NCBI GenBank assembly: GCA_025174535.1
Contig: JALBUN010000045.1
Coordinates: forward strand, 2,232,001 to 2,296,000
Direction: 5' to 3'
DNA from: Cantharellus purpuraceus
Taxonomy: Eukaryota; Basidiomycota; Agaricomycetes; Cantharellales; Hydnaceae
DNA length: 64,000 nucleotides
Part shown: positions 1-11,400 of the stretch, one piece after another
Layout: each line of letters starts with the position of its first letter
Numbering within the stretch: the stretch's first letter is position 1
The notes under the pieces: model-generated
Databases searched by the model: none
What the model was told of the DNA's origin: nothing
Seen by the model: the letters and a program-made list of their open reading frames with translations, nothing else
Program-made: the position numbers and the translations under genes

Positions 1-1176
1 GATTAGTCAGTGGAATATCGGCCGGAGTAAAAGACTGTTGCGCCAATGGAGACCGCCCAATTGTCCCTTTAGACACTCGTGCTGCTGCATTTCTAGCGCT
101 CTGGCCAGCACGACCCCCGCGCGACTTGGAAAACGGAGAAGATGAAGAGCTTGCTAGACTCCCAGCATTAGACGGTACACGAACAACCTGCGCTTGCGAT
201 ATGCCGAAAACCTGCCGGACAACGCCTTGCTTGGGTGTCAAGATCGTCGGAGACTCATCCAAGTCTGTTGCCATGGAAGAAGTGGTCATGAACGATCTTC
301 CCGAAACACCAGAACGGGTAGAAGACGCATACGGCAGCCGGGAAGCATCGATTTCAGAGTTAGAGACCGCAACATAGTCAAGATCAAGATGGTTGGTGTC
401 GTTTAAAGTAAGCTCTGGGGAACGCAAGGGACGCGAGGGCATGCCTACGCGAGAGTGGGACAAAGGATCCGGAGGGTGTCCTCCTGGCGGCACCAGTGCG
501 ATGGGGATAACATTGGTGGACTGCGTGCGGTCAGAGGCTGTCTGAATAGACACGCCATCGGCGAAAGGATTCGAACGTGCAGACCGCGTAATAGACTGTC
601 TACGTGGTGCATGAGATGGATCAAGATTGATTGTGGTGTCCGACTGATTGTTGTAAACTCGGACGGTCCCCGGCTCGGTGGCATCAGCAGATCCAGCATG
701 ATGAGACAGTTTTTCACTGTTGCTCGGATTGGGTGTAAGAGTACCGAAGTGGGGATCAGGGCGGGATAGTACGGTGTCAGCACGGGCGGGAATATCAGGC
801 TTAACTTCTGCGTTGGCTTGTTCTTTTGTGGCAGCCTCCTTGGCTGCTTCACGCCGACGATAATGCAGATAACCAAACACGACCATACCGAGGAACAAGA
901 GTGCGCCAATTACAGCGCCTGCAAGGGCACCAGGACTTGGACCTGACTTGCCCGACGACTGGCCGGGAAGTGGGTCACACCTAATACTCGCACAAGTGGA
1001 AGGGCAGGATCTAGAAAGAAATCAGACTTGAAGGTGAGGGAAAACACTTGTACCCACTGGGCGATGATAGAGCATGATTGAGTGTTGAGGTCACAAGAGC
1101 CTGGGCAAGAGACTGCAGGACACGAGGCCAGCTCTGGGCACCCGTCCCTGGCAGCGAGGGAGGAGTCAAAGCGCAT
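1..1176 (-). CDS. OPY2: Opy2-like membrane anchor of the HOG pathway, C-terminus cut off by the window edge
   Basis: The ATG at 1176 opens a 119-nt exon; an intron at 1011-1057 (GTGGGT...TTTCTAG) joins it to a second exon that stays open to base 1, so at least 375 residues are present and the C-terminus is missing. Residues about 12-58 form a cysteine-rich N-terminal domain (GCPELASCPAVSCPG, later SCPSTCASIRCD), the hallmark of the Opy2 N-terminal family. It is followed by a Gly-rich stretch, one membrane helix (about 70-88, AGAVIGALLFLGMVVFGYLH) and a basic RRR stop-transfer signal, then a long Ser/Thr/Pro-rich cytoplasmic tail. In yeast Opy2 recruits Ste50-Ste11 to the plasma membrane for osmostress and filamentation signalling; that role here is inferred from the family. 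There is no separate signal peptide, as in Opy2. A (TA)n run at about 1318-1328 lies 140 bp upstream and may be its TATA region. Confidence 0.75.
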
Positions 1177-1386
1177 GATGTAGAGAGGAAATGAATGTGA
1201 ACAAGAATGTAGGAAATATTAGGATGGACAGCGAGCACAAAGGCTCTAACAGAAGTCAAGAGATGGAAGACCGCAAGGAGTGACCTGGCGGAGAATCGGA
1301 CTTTGAAACAGCCACACTATATATATATGCAGATATGATGTAGTACCTTAGTACCTTAACTGATGCTGTTATCAATATGTAATATG

Positions 1387-2667
1387 TTACCCGTGTCTTC
1401 CCAACATTGGCTGTGTTGCTGCTTTTACCACCTCATAAATCCTTCTCTGTCCTGCAAATAAAACTGCCGCTGTCAACACTGACTGCATCAGCTTACTCCC
1501 AATTCCTCTATACAATCCCTGCAAACCCTCTTCCCGTAAAATTCGTTGCAAACCGTCAAGCGAAGAGGTATATGCCCGAGACTGAGCGGAATTAACTTGC
1601 AGGCGAGATTTCAAAACAATGTATGGATAAGTCAGGGTCGTAGCGACTGCAAGCATCATGAATTAGTCCGTTGGCTTTACGTTACAATGCCGACTGCAGC
1701 TTCACTCACCGAGTTTGGAAAGTGCTCCCAACCAGAAAAAGTCCATGTCAGAAAGGACGGTAACAATAGCAGCATCGCCTTTTGTTGCCTTCAACCTGGC
1801 TGTACGGCTTCGCACGACCATGTTTTTCAGCTGTTCAAACACGGTATACTGCAGTTACTTTACATTAACGTTCATATCTCATATGCCGAGAGGCAAACTC
1901 ACCTGTATTATAGGATTGATTACTAGGACTAGAGCTGGTCCAATGCCGCGCCAGAATGCTGTAATGCCATCCTTCCGCAAGATGAAACGCATCGTCTGGA
2001 TCATGCTGAGCTTGCGAGGTTCATGATCTGTATTCGCATGAACACTTTCCAAAAGTAGAGTCTGCGTTGCCTGGTTAACTTGGGTGACCCAAATTGGATT
2101 CGAGATCACAGTAGTCGCAGTGCCTTGAACAGCTCTCAAAAAGATGTTCCTCAGAAGACGTTATGAATCTTACCAGCGATCAGGCCGGAAAGCATACTCT
2201 CGAGGGTGCTAAGGGCCTTCGATCTGTTCACTCGAGTAGGAGCTGCAAGGAGAGCTTCACGAGTGCTTTCATAGAAATAATAATAGACGCTGTACAATAG
2301 GTAAATCGTCAGTGGTATTAAACAACCTTGAGAGATTGGCATACCCGTTTGTGACTGCGATCCCGAGTAGAGACGACGATAAACCAGTATATAGACCTCG
2401 GAGGCCCTCTTGTTCTATTATATCCAGCACAGCTTGGTACGTGGACTGTTTGCACCGGCATTAGGTGTTACAGTTACACAGAAGCTGATTTCGCACTTTG
2501 TGCTCTTTCTTTGTCTCGACAGCTGCGCGAGTGCTGATAAAAATAAGGGGACTAGGAGAGCCAAATCAGTTTGAGGAAAGTATAACAACCGAGTATACTA
2601 GCTAGGTCACTGTCATTGATAGAATTCCCCCTGCTGCACCCGCTACCGCATGAACAACAGAGGACAT
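1387..2667 (-). CDS. Peroxisomal adenine nucleotide carrier, PMP47/ANT1 type
   Basis: About seven exons assemble into a mitochondrial-carrier-family protein. Visible blocks in order are MTVTYPLIFISTRAAVETKK (first helix and signature), VLDIIEQEGLRGLYTGL, VTNGVYYYFYESTREALL, VISNPIWVTQVNQATQ (second repeat), ILRKDGITAFWRGIGPALVL, and TTLTYPYIVLKSRLQ in the third repeat. The TYPL..TRAAVETKK and TYPYIV.KSR.Q signatures are those of the peroxisomal ATP/AMP exchangers (Candida PMP47, yeast Ant1, human SLC25A17), which import ATP for fatty-acid activation. The ATG at 2667 gives the expected short N-terminus. The first intron needs a GC donor (see separate entry); the others are GT-AG. It is divergent from the small surface-protein gene that starts at 2778, sharing a 110-bp promoter region. 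The PEX14-like gene 29 kb away is also peroxisomal, probably by coincidence. Confidence 0.85.
2552..2602 (-). other. GC-AG intron 1 of the PMP47-type carrier gene
   Basis: The exon reads ATGACAGTGACCTA, then GCTAGT...CTCCTAG, then TCCCCTTATT. Removing 51 nt with a GC donor yields MTVTYPLIF, the strongly conserved first-helix signature. The nearby GT sites (GTGACC, GTATAC) either give a TAG stop or put the downstream exon out of frame. Confidence 0.7.
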
Positions 2668-2777
2668 CGTGTATGAATGAGCAACGGCGGCCAATGCACA
2701 GCGGCAATTACTGTGATCAGTAGTGGTACCGGTAATCACGTGCGTGTTGCCTACTAAGTGTAACCTTGCATTGCGAG

Positions 2778-3305
2778 ATGCGAAGTCTCTGTCTGCTCCT
2801 CGCTGTCACCCTCATCGAGTTCTATCTCGCAGCAGCACAAATCGTTCATCCATCGCCTCCCATTACTTTCTTACCATTATCATCGAACACGCAGTTATCT
2901 GTTGCTGCGAGTAGTACTTCATCCCAACGTCTTGGGGGATCGATATTCACTTCAATGTATGTGCTTCGTTCGCCCCTTACTTACTCTACTTGGCTGATTC
3001 TAGCAAATTACAGTCCACCTACCCCAACGCTTCCTCTCTCGTCGTCATTATTCTCGTCGAATGGAACATTGACAGCCAGTGGAAACGTTACATCAAGTCC
3101 GAGTAACTCTCTCACAGGGACGACAGTCGGCGCTTCAATCAGTTCCGGAGGTTCAGTACCAGTTTTGACCTCTGCCACCATTCCCACTGCTGCCTCTACT
3201 ACTGCCTCTCCCTCTACTTCCCTATCGTCATCGGCTGATTTGCACGCTGGGCTCAACGTTCTGGTCGTAATACTCAGCGCATTCCTTGCAATGTATATTT
3301 TCTGA
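2778..3305 (+). CDS. Small secreted Ser/Thr-rich protein with a GPI-type C-terminus
   Basis: This is a 156-residue product after removal of a 57-nt intron at 2957-3013 (GTATGT...TTACAG); the nearer TTCTAG acceptor would shift the frame into a stop. The ATG at 2778 gives a clear signal peptide (MRSLCLLLAVTLIEFYLAAA, cut before QIV). The middle is low-complexity Ser/Thr/Pro with two Asn-x-Thr sites, likely heavily O-mannosylated. The last 20 residues are hydrophobic (LNVLVVILSAFLAMYIF) after small residues, the pattern of a GPI-attachment signal. No catalytic domain is visible. I take it for a cell-wall or plasma-membrane surface protein; the family is not recognised. It starts 110 bp from the divergent carrier gene. 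Confidence 0.65.
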   Translation: MRSLCLLLAVTLIEFYLAAAQIVHPSPPITFLPLSSNTQLSVAASSTSSQRLGGSIFTSMYVLRSPLTYSTWLILANYSPPTPTLPLSSSLFSSNGTLTASGNVTSSPSNSLTGTTVGASISSGGSVPVLTSATIPTAASTTASPSTSLSSSADLHAGLNVLVVILSAFLAMYIF

Positions 3306-3543
3306 ACATACCCTGACATGCAGGTCATAAATTGTTGTCCGTCTGTTTTGATATACTGGACCTTCTAAGCTTGCTATTTGTACATTCCCATGGATAAGAG
3401 CTGGAATAAACCGAATATTGAGTTGCACCCAGTAAACCCACTGAATGTTCAACTGAACAGAATGAGATTGATCAACACAGCAGACTGCAAAGAATGAATC
3501 CAGATAGCAGGCATCATTGGTCGGCGACCATTCTCTCAATGTC

Positions 3544-6500
3544 CTACACACTCTCTTGCTCTAGCCTCTCAAGGAGCTGCTTCAGCTCTGCTACATCCCT
3601 TGCAAGGGCGCTAAGACTGCCACCGGCACTCTCTTCCCCTTCATTCTTCTTAGCTACTGGTGAGCCATAGCCTCCCCCATCTCCAGATGTCTGTTTCCCA
3701 TCGTCCTGTGCTAACCAGCGGTCTAGCTGTTCCCGGATAAAGCGTGCTTTCAGGCGAAAATGTGTGCGAATGATATCTCCAAATGGCTCAGGTGGGTTCT
3801 TGAGATTTCCCAGCATGGCGGTGTTGACCACCATCCGACGCACATTGGCCGAGTCTAGAGGATGGATCAGCTCGCTGCACGCCAAACCAAGTGGTACTTA
3901 CAGGCAGCCGATTGCGGAGTTCCCGCAGAACCTGCCCATCCAGGCTCATTAAGGTAGGGCTCCTCACATAATATCATGGATTGTATGGATATCAAGACCT
4001 GAGTTGTCGAGGACAGACATATCAATGATATCATGCTCATTATACACCAGATTACTCACTTGCAGCAGTGTCGACTTGCCTGCGATCCATCCAGGCCCGC
4101 TCCATGTACCGAGCAGAGAAAGGCACACTTTTCCATCCTAGAAAGCAATGAACATTCGATAATAATTCAGATTCCGTGTACGCACTGCGTAAAGGTTGGG
4201 ATTGAATCTATACTTCCCTCCCCCTGTCTGCGGGAATGTTTTTAGTAGTCAATGGCACGGACAGACAAAAACCGTACTGTCATATATTTGACATTAGGTG
4301 GCGTCTGGTTATAGCTAGGCCCTAAAAAGATGTCGAACAGATAGCTTCAAACCAAAACAGATATAAATTAGGTCCTGTCCTGATCATCCAAGCGGACGTA
4401 CCATCCATTATGGTAACTGGGTGATATGATCAGCAATCGGGTCTTCGGACCAAGGGCACATTAATACTCACGGTGTACCCTCTGGCCCCGTGATCTATGC
4501 TAACATGATTAAAAAAGGCACTCAAAGGTATGACAGAGCTTACGAGACACTTAATGATATCCACCCTGGTCTCGTCTACTCGAAGGAATACAGACGAGTC
4601 CCAAGCTACCGGCAGGTTCGTGGTCAAGACCGCAAGCTGCGCATTTCGTTAAAAAATCTTAACTAGTTGTCCAATCGTCATACCTCTTTCGCAATAGCCA
4701 AACTCCTCTTTGGTATATCTGCCTTTGCAAGCATCCTTGCTTCGTTATTAAAATAAAACTTATAATTCGGTGCTTGGTCTTCCTCTCGGTTTCCCTTCGC
4801 GTTCAACTTCATAATCAACGTCGGAGGCAAAGAGAGGTCACAATATTCGAATCGTGTCTGCGTCGCCCACTTCAGGTACACCTTGCGGGTCTCCTCGTCT
4901 GTATTTCCAGCCGATACTCCGTCGCCTATTCGTGTGGAAGACGTGGAAGGGATCATGGGTAGAGACGCGTGTAAGCGCTCAACAAACGCATCTCCCTTGG
5001 TTTCGCGTAATGAGCGGTCGATTGCCTTAGCCGTCGCGAGGATACGTTGACTACACAAGAACAGGGGATAAGACTTGGTCCCGGAGAAAGATCAGAGGTA
5101 GCATACCAAAACTGGAAGAGCTTGAGATTTTCAGGGGATGGGAAAGGTTCTAATTCTTTCCCTTTCCCTTTGTCATCTCTGGTCATTCTTTTTTGCTCCT
5201 CTGTCATTTCTTCGTCACCTTGATCCGTCGTGGACTTCACACCTTCCAAACCCTTTAGCGCCGCTTGTGACTGGATGACGATGGCTTCCAGTAATTCACG
5301 AGGACCAGAACTACCTTCATAGATGACCATGCGTTCGCGCGTCCCCCTGGTTGAAGCACCACGACCAGTACCACCATGCTTCTTAGATGCTATAGGTTTG
5401 ATTGAAACGGGGACCATGATAGGCATGGCCATCATGCTTGCCAGTGCCTCATGGTTTGATATTGTCTGCGAAGGTTCGTGTTAAGCGCATAGCTACTGAA
5501 CAACAGGACAACGCACCTCCAACCATTCGAAAAGTTCGAAGTAAAGCACTGCACGATCGGACATATCCGTTAACGAATCATTCCTAAGCAATGCACTCCC
5601 GACATAGTTAAATCTTCTCCGAAGATGTGCAAGTGCTGTCGGATGAACCAAGTAGTCACTGGTTTGCCCGCCGCCTTTGCGTTGTAGCGAAGGCAGATAC
5701 ACTCGTATAGCCCCTAGTAATGATGCCATCTTCTCGTCCTTAGTCCGCTGTACTGCTAATGCTTCTGCTTGGCCTGATGTCTGAGGGAACAGGTCATGCG
5801 AGCACTTGACATTCAATGACATCAATACCCACGTCTTCTTTGGCAGCGCCAGCGTATCCTATTCCACCTTTTGCTTTTTTTCCACGAGCAGCCGCAGAAG
5901 AGTAATAAATATCTTCGTCCTCGTCCATTTCATCGGCGGGAACAATGTCCTGCACCTTCCGCTTTTTGTTATTCTTATCTGCAAAAAGAGTAGGCGCCTT
6001 CATGGAGTCTTGACTTTGCTCAACGAAGAGTTGTTCGAGCATAGAAAGACCGACACCGAGGATAACTCCTTGCAGGTTAGAACAATGGAATAATGGGTCG
6101 TCGTCCACTGCGGTGTTTGGCCGATGAGTTTTCTTGGCTGAAATCGGCTCCCCACATGCGAGACAAAATTCGGCAGAACATTGGGGACACCGCTGGCGTA
6201 CGAGTGTACGCAGACTATCAATGTAGTCCGAGAACTCGGGCTACACAATGTCAGCTGGATAAGGGAACACAATAATATCAACTCACGTAGAGAGCAAAGA
6301 AATCACTTTTCTTTCTCTGGTACGAGTGCTTGCATTCCGGGCATGGACATATTGATCCTGAAAGCTGGTCATACAGTCCAAACAAAAAGCTTTGCTCGCC
6401 ACCCTCTGGACATCCTTTCATCCACTGTCCCTGTGTCATCATTTTAACAGTCTGATTCGTCCCAGGGACTATGGTTGTCTCAGGGTCCTCCTCTACTTCG

Positions 6501-7086
6501 ATGACCTCCTCTCGCCGGTCTTTCGAGAAGAAAATGCCTGTTCTAGAGGATTTAAACCCGTCATCAGTTTAAAAGTAGAATACAACTCACCAGCGTAGGG
6601 ATCAACATCCGCGACACCACGACTTGCATCTACCTTCGCGTCGTAATCGGAATCATAGTCGACATAGTCGTCTACTGAAACCATCATATTTTTCAGCGGA
6701 TATCCAGAAGACAGCGGGATTCACCACCTTCATCATCATCCATTTCAAGATCTTCGTCTTCGTCCTCCGGTGTCTGAAGCAGTCAGTATTATGTGTGGGT
6801 GTGGCGCGGATGCTTACCACCATCCTTGAAGATTTATTCCCTTCCGACGTGTCTAGAGTCTCATTTGCCTCGTTTTCAAGAGGCATATCGCCATCCACGA
6901 CATCATCGAATTTCCCTTCAAAAATTCTTTCTGCTGCTTGCATAACATCTTTACATTGGCGCAGCGCCGCCCTCGCCTGAGCGGCGGTGGCACCCTATGA
7001 AGAATAAATGTATTCAGCGATCTCTAGGGACTGCGAGACATAGAGTCTTGTACCATCTCTAGCAGTTGCTGTATCTCCCTCTCCAT
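3544..7086 (-). CDS. Large ubiquitin-conjugating protein: UBA-like, IBR-like Cys cluster, BIRC6/UBE2O-type UBC domain
   Basis: The ATG at 7086 begins MEREIQQLLEMGATAAQARA after a first intron, a UBA-like motif over about residues 1-45. An acidic linker follows, then a cysteine cluster (CPCPECKHSYQRKKSDFFAL, later RQRCPQCSAEFCLACGEPI) that resembles the C-terminal half of an RBR/IBR zinc module. A helical linker with nuclear-type basic runs (DKNNKKRKVQDIV) precedes the C-terminal UBC fold: [40 protein letters not shown] and LISIQSMILCEEPYLNEPG. The Cys in [10 protein letters not shown] is the expected catalytic residue, so this should be an active E2 like BIRC6 and UBE2O, which act as E2/E3 hybrids. 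No BIR repeat is seen. The tail after the UBC domain (PPEPFGDIIRTHF, then a short coiled coil) completes the fold. At least ten short introns interrupt it. Confidence 0.75.
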
Positions 7087-7483
7087 GATGTGGTAATGAC
7101 AAGAAGTAGTATATAACAAGTCGAACTCCGACTGACTCCCGAATTGAGCTAGTAGTATACGTCAGGAGATACTTAAGGTAAGGGTAATCGACGCAAAGAA
7201 TCGTCAATGCTTCCGAGCCACCAGAAAGGAAAATAAATCGCTACCTAAGATCGCAAATACAGCAATGGTTCGAAGTTACCATTTCAACGAGTCCCCACCA
7301 GTATTCCTCGTTTCTAGCCCACATGTCACAAGTTGCCCAGGTATTCAGGTTAAATATATCGTTGGAATCATGGGAAGTCCTGCGAATGACTAGACTTACT
7401 ATATTGAATCCAGTTATCACGACTATACGTTATGTAGGTCACATCTCCCAACTTGGACCGCCTCCCAGTGACTAGAACAATAA
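7087..7483. other. Intergenic gap between two minus-strand genes
   Basis: About 400 bp lie upstream of the large UBC gene and downstream of the AKTIP/FTS-like gene. It should hold the UBC gene's promoter and the neighbour's 3' end. I see no ORF with coding character and no clear TATA box. Confidence 0.4.
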
Positions 7484-8396
7484 CTAAATCAAATTCTCAT
7501 GGTTGTCTGTACTATTTTCTAAAACCCATTCTTCAAGCCCAAGCTTGCTACGCAAATTCTGCAACATCTCCTCGTTCATGTCGCAGAAAGGTAAACCATC
7601 ACGCCGTTGCGTGGCCAACGATGGGTGATCTCGGTCATACAGGGCAGATTTCGAGTTCGAGAGCGCAGATGTCTGGGCAGCTAGGGCAGCAAATGAGGAA
7701 GTGGCGTCACGATATCTAGAATGCTTGTTAGCGAAAGCCCGGATTGATGGTGACACTAACAGTCTGCAGTGTATGTAGGCTTAGTTTGGAAGATGACTCA
7801 AGACGTAGATACGAACCGAAAAGCATCCCTGTTCAGACAATCCTTCTCTTGCAACCGGTCTAATTGAACGCGTTTAAAGGCAGCTTTCACCCAATGAAGG
7901 ACGTCGAAGACGTGATGTTCTTTTGGTCTTGTTGCGGTGAGGAAATATTTCAAGTCGAGAAGAGGTGGCATACCTCCAAGAGTGGAACCGGGGCGCCAGG
8001 TTAAACAAGCCGTCCCTTTGAGATACTAGTGGATGAAAGACATCGGTTACAAAATGGACCGAAGGTGGTCGCTCAGGAAATTTTCGTGGAAAGGTCAAAC
8101 GAAATTTCAAGATCGCGTCAGTGTAGTAGCCTACATCAACGTTTAGTAGTCAAACAGCACTACTCGACGCATGCCAACCTTGGTGGATGAAAAGAACACC
8201 GTCCCAATGGAGCAGCGTATTAGAAGGAACAACATACAAACCCAAAGGGCAATGTTGCATGCCAGATCGCAGGTTCGCACTGTATGTTGCTACATATCAA
8301 CCCCCGTAAACCATACAGACATAACACTGACTATTCCATGGCCAGTGTGATTAGAACCCCAGCTGTGGCGCCTGCATCTGAGTTGAATGTAGCCAT
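7484..8396 (-). CDS. AKTIP/FTS-type inactive ubiquitin E2 variant
   Basis: The assembled protein contains CPLGLYVVPSNTLLHWDGVL, FIHQGYYTDAILKFRLTFPR and PSVHFVTDVFHPLVSQRDG, then the segment LFNLAPRFHSWRPKEHHVFD. This is the UBC fold of AKTIP/Fused-toes proteins: the usual HPN is HPL and no cysteine sits where the E2 catalytic residue belongs, so it should not conjugate ubiquitin. In animals and filamentous fungi FTS joins Hook and FHIP to link early endosomes to dynein; the same role is inferred. I chose the ATG at 8396 because its exon ends ITLAMEY and splices (intron 8280-8331, GTCAGT...ACAG) directly to ANLRSGMQHC, matching the usual family order; an ATG at 8502 would overlap the RPAP1 start. 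Further introns follow the HQG, HSW and AFR residues. Confidence 0.8.
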
Positions 8397-8463
8397 GTAA
8401 TAGTGGGAAGCCGTGACGTCCTTGGCGCTTACCACACCACTCACAATTGAACTCGACTTGCGC

Positions 8464-11400
8464 ATGGCGAGTGCCTTCGTTCATGATGTTGTCGAGCGTC
8501 ATAATAGTCCTTCATCCACCTATCCTCGGCAACCTTTTCCAAAAGATGCAGGTGGTTCATCAAAGACAGGTTTTCCAGCCGTTCAGCACCGCTCGAAAAC
8601 AACAAGTGCATTCAAGCAGGCTAGACAAGATCGACGGGTGCAGAAGTATATGAGTGCTTCAAGGGAGAATATCTCTGACTCCATCCCAAGAACCGATAGT
8701 ATGAAGGGACCAATAGTGACCGAAGATTCTGCGGAGGATGTGTCGCGGTCGAACGCCGAAGCTGTTGAGAGAATGACTGAAGACGAAAGACAGCGAGAAC
8801 GTGAAGATATACGCGACCAACTTGGCTCTGGTATAGACGACCTCATGAATAAAGTGAGAGAAGCACGAGCACGACGGGCAGACAGTCAGACCCCTGTTGG
8901 TTAGCAACCTTTTCATAATCGACCTATCTCGTTTAACAAAACATATGTAGATGCATCCTACCAAGCGCGACACAAGCCTTCCTCAAACACTGTGGAAGGG
9001 TTGCAGCCTCCCTCGCCTCACCTGCGTTCGGCTCGCAAAATACGTTTTGTGGACCCAACTGAAGCTGACATTCATGTGTACGAATCTCACCCGTCTTCTC
9101 CAAAACGTACTTTGGCTCTGTTGCCTCCTCCACCTCTTCAAGACAAAAGTGGAATATCCTCCCTTGGTGCCTTTAATAGCTCAAGAGCACGCCAGAATGA
9201 CTCCAGCCTTCCTTCTCTCTCGTCGCCAATGCAGGTAGATGATGTGACTGATCCGCCCGATGAAGGCACACCTGAAGATATCCGACGAAGGTTTTTCCCC
9301 TCGGAGACGCCGCCTGAAGACAACCCATCCCTTATATGGATGCTACCGTCGGTTGAGCTCTCTTCGAAATTCGACCCACCAGAAGATGCTGATCACTCAA
9401 AGGCCAAGCAGTTGGGTCTCGATGCGTCACCTATGCAAGTCAGATATTCACTCTCTGGCGTGCGACTCTCCCCCTCCCAAATCAAAAACTTGCCCACTTA
9501 TCTTGGATTACACCATCATGCATCACCATCTTCCTCAATAGACACGCCTGCAGGATACACATTGTCTGACCTATTCCTACTTGCTAGAAGTTCGGTTCCC
9601 GCTCAACGTGCCAGTGTCCTAGGTATACTTGCAAAAATCCTCCGAGTTTCGCGAGAAGAGGCTCGTACTTCTGGAGAACAAGTTGTCGACATGGAAGCTA
9701 TGAGAAGGGATATGCTTGACACCGCAATCGATGCCCTGGGTGAGAAAGGCGGCGTGGGTCAGCGCGCTGTGGATCTCCTGTGGGAAGCTGTGGTGGCATC
9801 AACCTTGACAGATTTCGATATTACAGATCTCGATGAACTACCTTGCGTTGACTTCACACCGGTGCCGCAGTCCCAGCCTCCATCCACTTCTCTATTATCC
9901 ATGCATAGTGGTCGAATCACGACAAGGTTCTCACGAGATTCATCAGTCATTCTGGTCGCCCTCCCGCTCCCCAGGATCTTGCCAGCGTTGAGAATCCATC
10001 TTGTCACTTCTCCAGCACCAGTGTCGTTGACCCATTCTCGAGTACTTGATATTCTCTTAGTTCTTTCACATTTCTCGCAACATGCGCGGACAATCGTGAG
10101 TTCCGATACTGGCTTGATAGCTGCCATGTTGGATCCACATTTGCGGTCATCAACAGACTCGGATTTTGAGGAAGGACAATCGTGCGCGACCCTTGCGTCA
10201 ATTCGCGTTTTGCAAAGACTCGCACGAAGTGGTCGAGAAGTGGCGGCGGCACTCACCGGACCGGCCGATGCTTTACTACGATATGTTATGACACCACTTC
10301 CGACGCTGGATTTTGCCTCGTGGCAATCAGATTGTTGTCCCCCATCCCTCGGGCTTCTCACGGAAACCCTTACATTTTATTCACTACTCGCACGATATGG
10401 CACCTACGCAAACATAGCGACAATTGCTCAAAATGGGTTTGCACAGATTGGAACGTGGCTATTAGCCGCGTCCCGCGTGGTTGCTGAGCCAGCCATCACT
10501 TCCCTCGCTCGCGCATATCTTGAACTTCTTGAGACCTTGATAGTCTGTTCCACGGACCCTCACAGGACAACACCTAGTCATGATATCTTATGGAGTCAAA
10601 TACGTGGCTGGAGTTGGGTTGATTGGATGCTCGAGTTCATGGATGCATTGGCGGCCTTATCCGAATCTGTATCTCCATTCGCCTTTATCGGTCTTGATGT
10701 TCGGCAGGAATCCGATGCGCAACTCCTCTGGGCCAGTTTATTCTACACTCTTGCGGCTTGGGTGGAGTCTGCGTCTGTGAACGAGATCAAGCGTGGAGAA
10801 GAGGAAAGAGCTGTGGTGTCGAGCAGGATCAGACCTCTCTTTAGAAGTGGATGCTCAGCGGAGCTAATGGTACTCGGTGCTATCACGCAACTGCAAGATT
10901 GGCGATTCCCATCTTCAGGGATTCCGCTGATGAAGTCCTTGCATAATCTGGCCAATGCGGCAAACCTTGTCGCTGCTGCAACGAGATTGGGTTTGACGTG
11001 TCTCAAGTCTGAGGGAGAGTATTCATTCGGGCTTCCTGGACAAGCTATCCACGACATCTGTATTCGGTTCCTGGAGAGCGAAGCCACTCAGGAATTGTTT
11101 CTTCTTGTCTCTGGGTGTCATGACACCATGGAGATGCCCGAAGACACACATATCTTTGTGAGGCCAATTTCCGGCCTGCTCAGCCTCGAGCTTCAGCTGT
11201 GGCATCGTTCAATCGCCCCTTTTAAGAGTACCGTTGCGATGGATGTGACCCTTGGACACCGAGAGTGGGTGACCCAAGCTTTACGCGTTCTCCATGCGCT
11301 TCTTCCTGGAGACGAACACTACGCCAAATGGATTTTCGAAACACTCTGTGATAGCATTGATTCGAGCGTTGTCAAAGAGGTTCTGTCATCGACAAATCTT

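Noticed and set aside
8445..8502. Alternative start of the AKTIP/FTS-like gene at 8502
   Set aside because: It would overlap the RPAP1 coding start, and its exon does not lead into the family N-terminus as well as the ATG at 8396, which gives ITLAMEYANLR.
9759..10361. 200-codon minus-strand frame opposite RPAP1
   Set aside because: No domain, no splice-linked partner; it is an antisense shadow of the RPAP1 exon.
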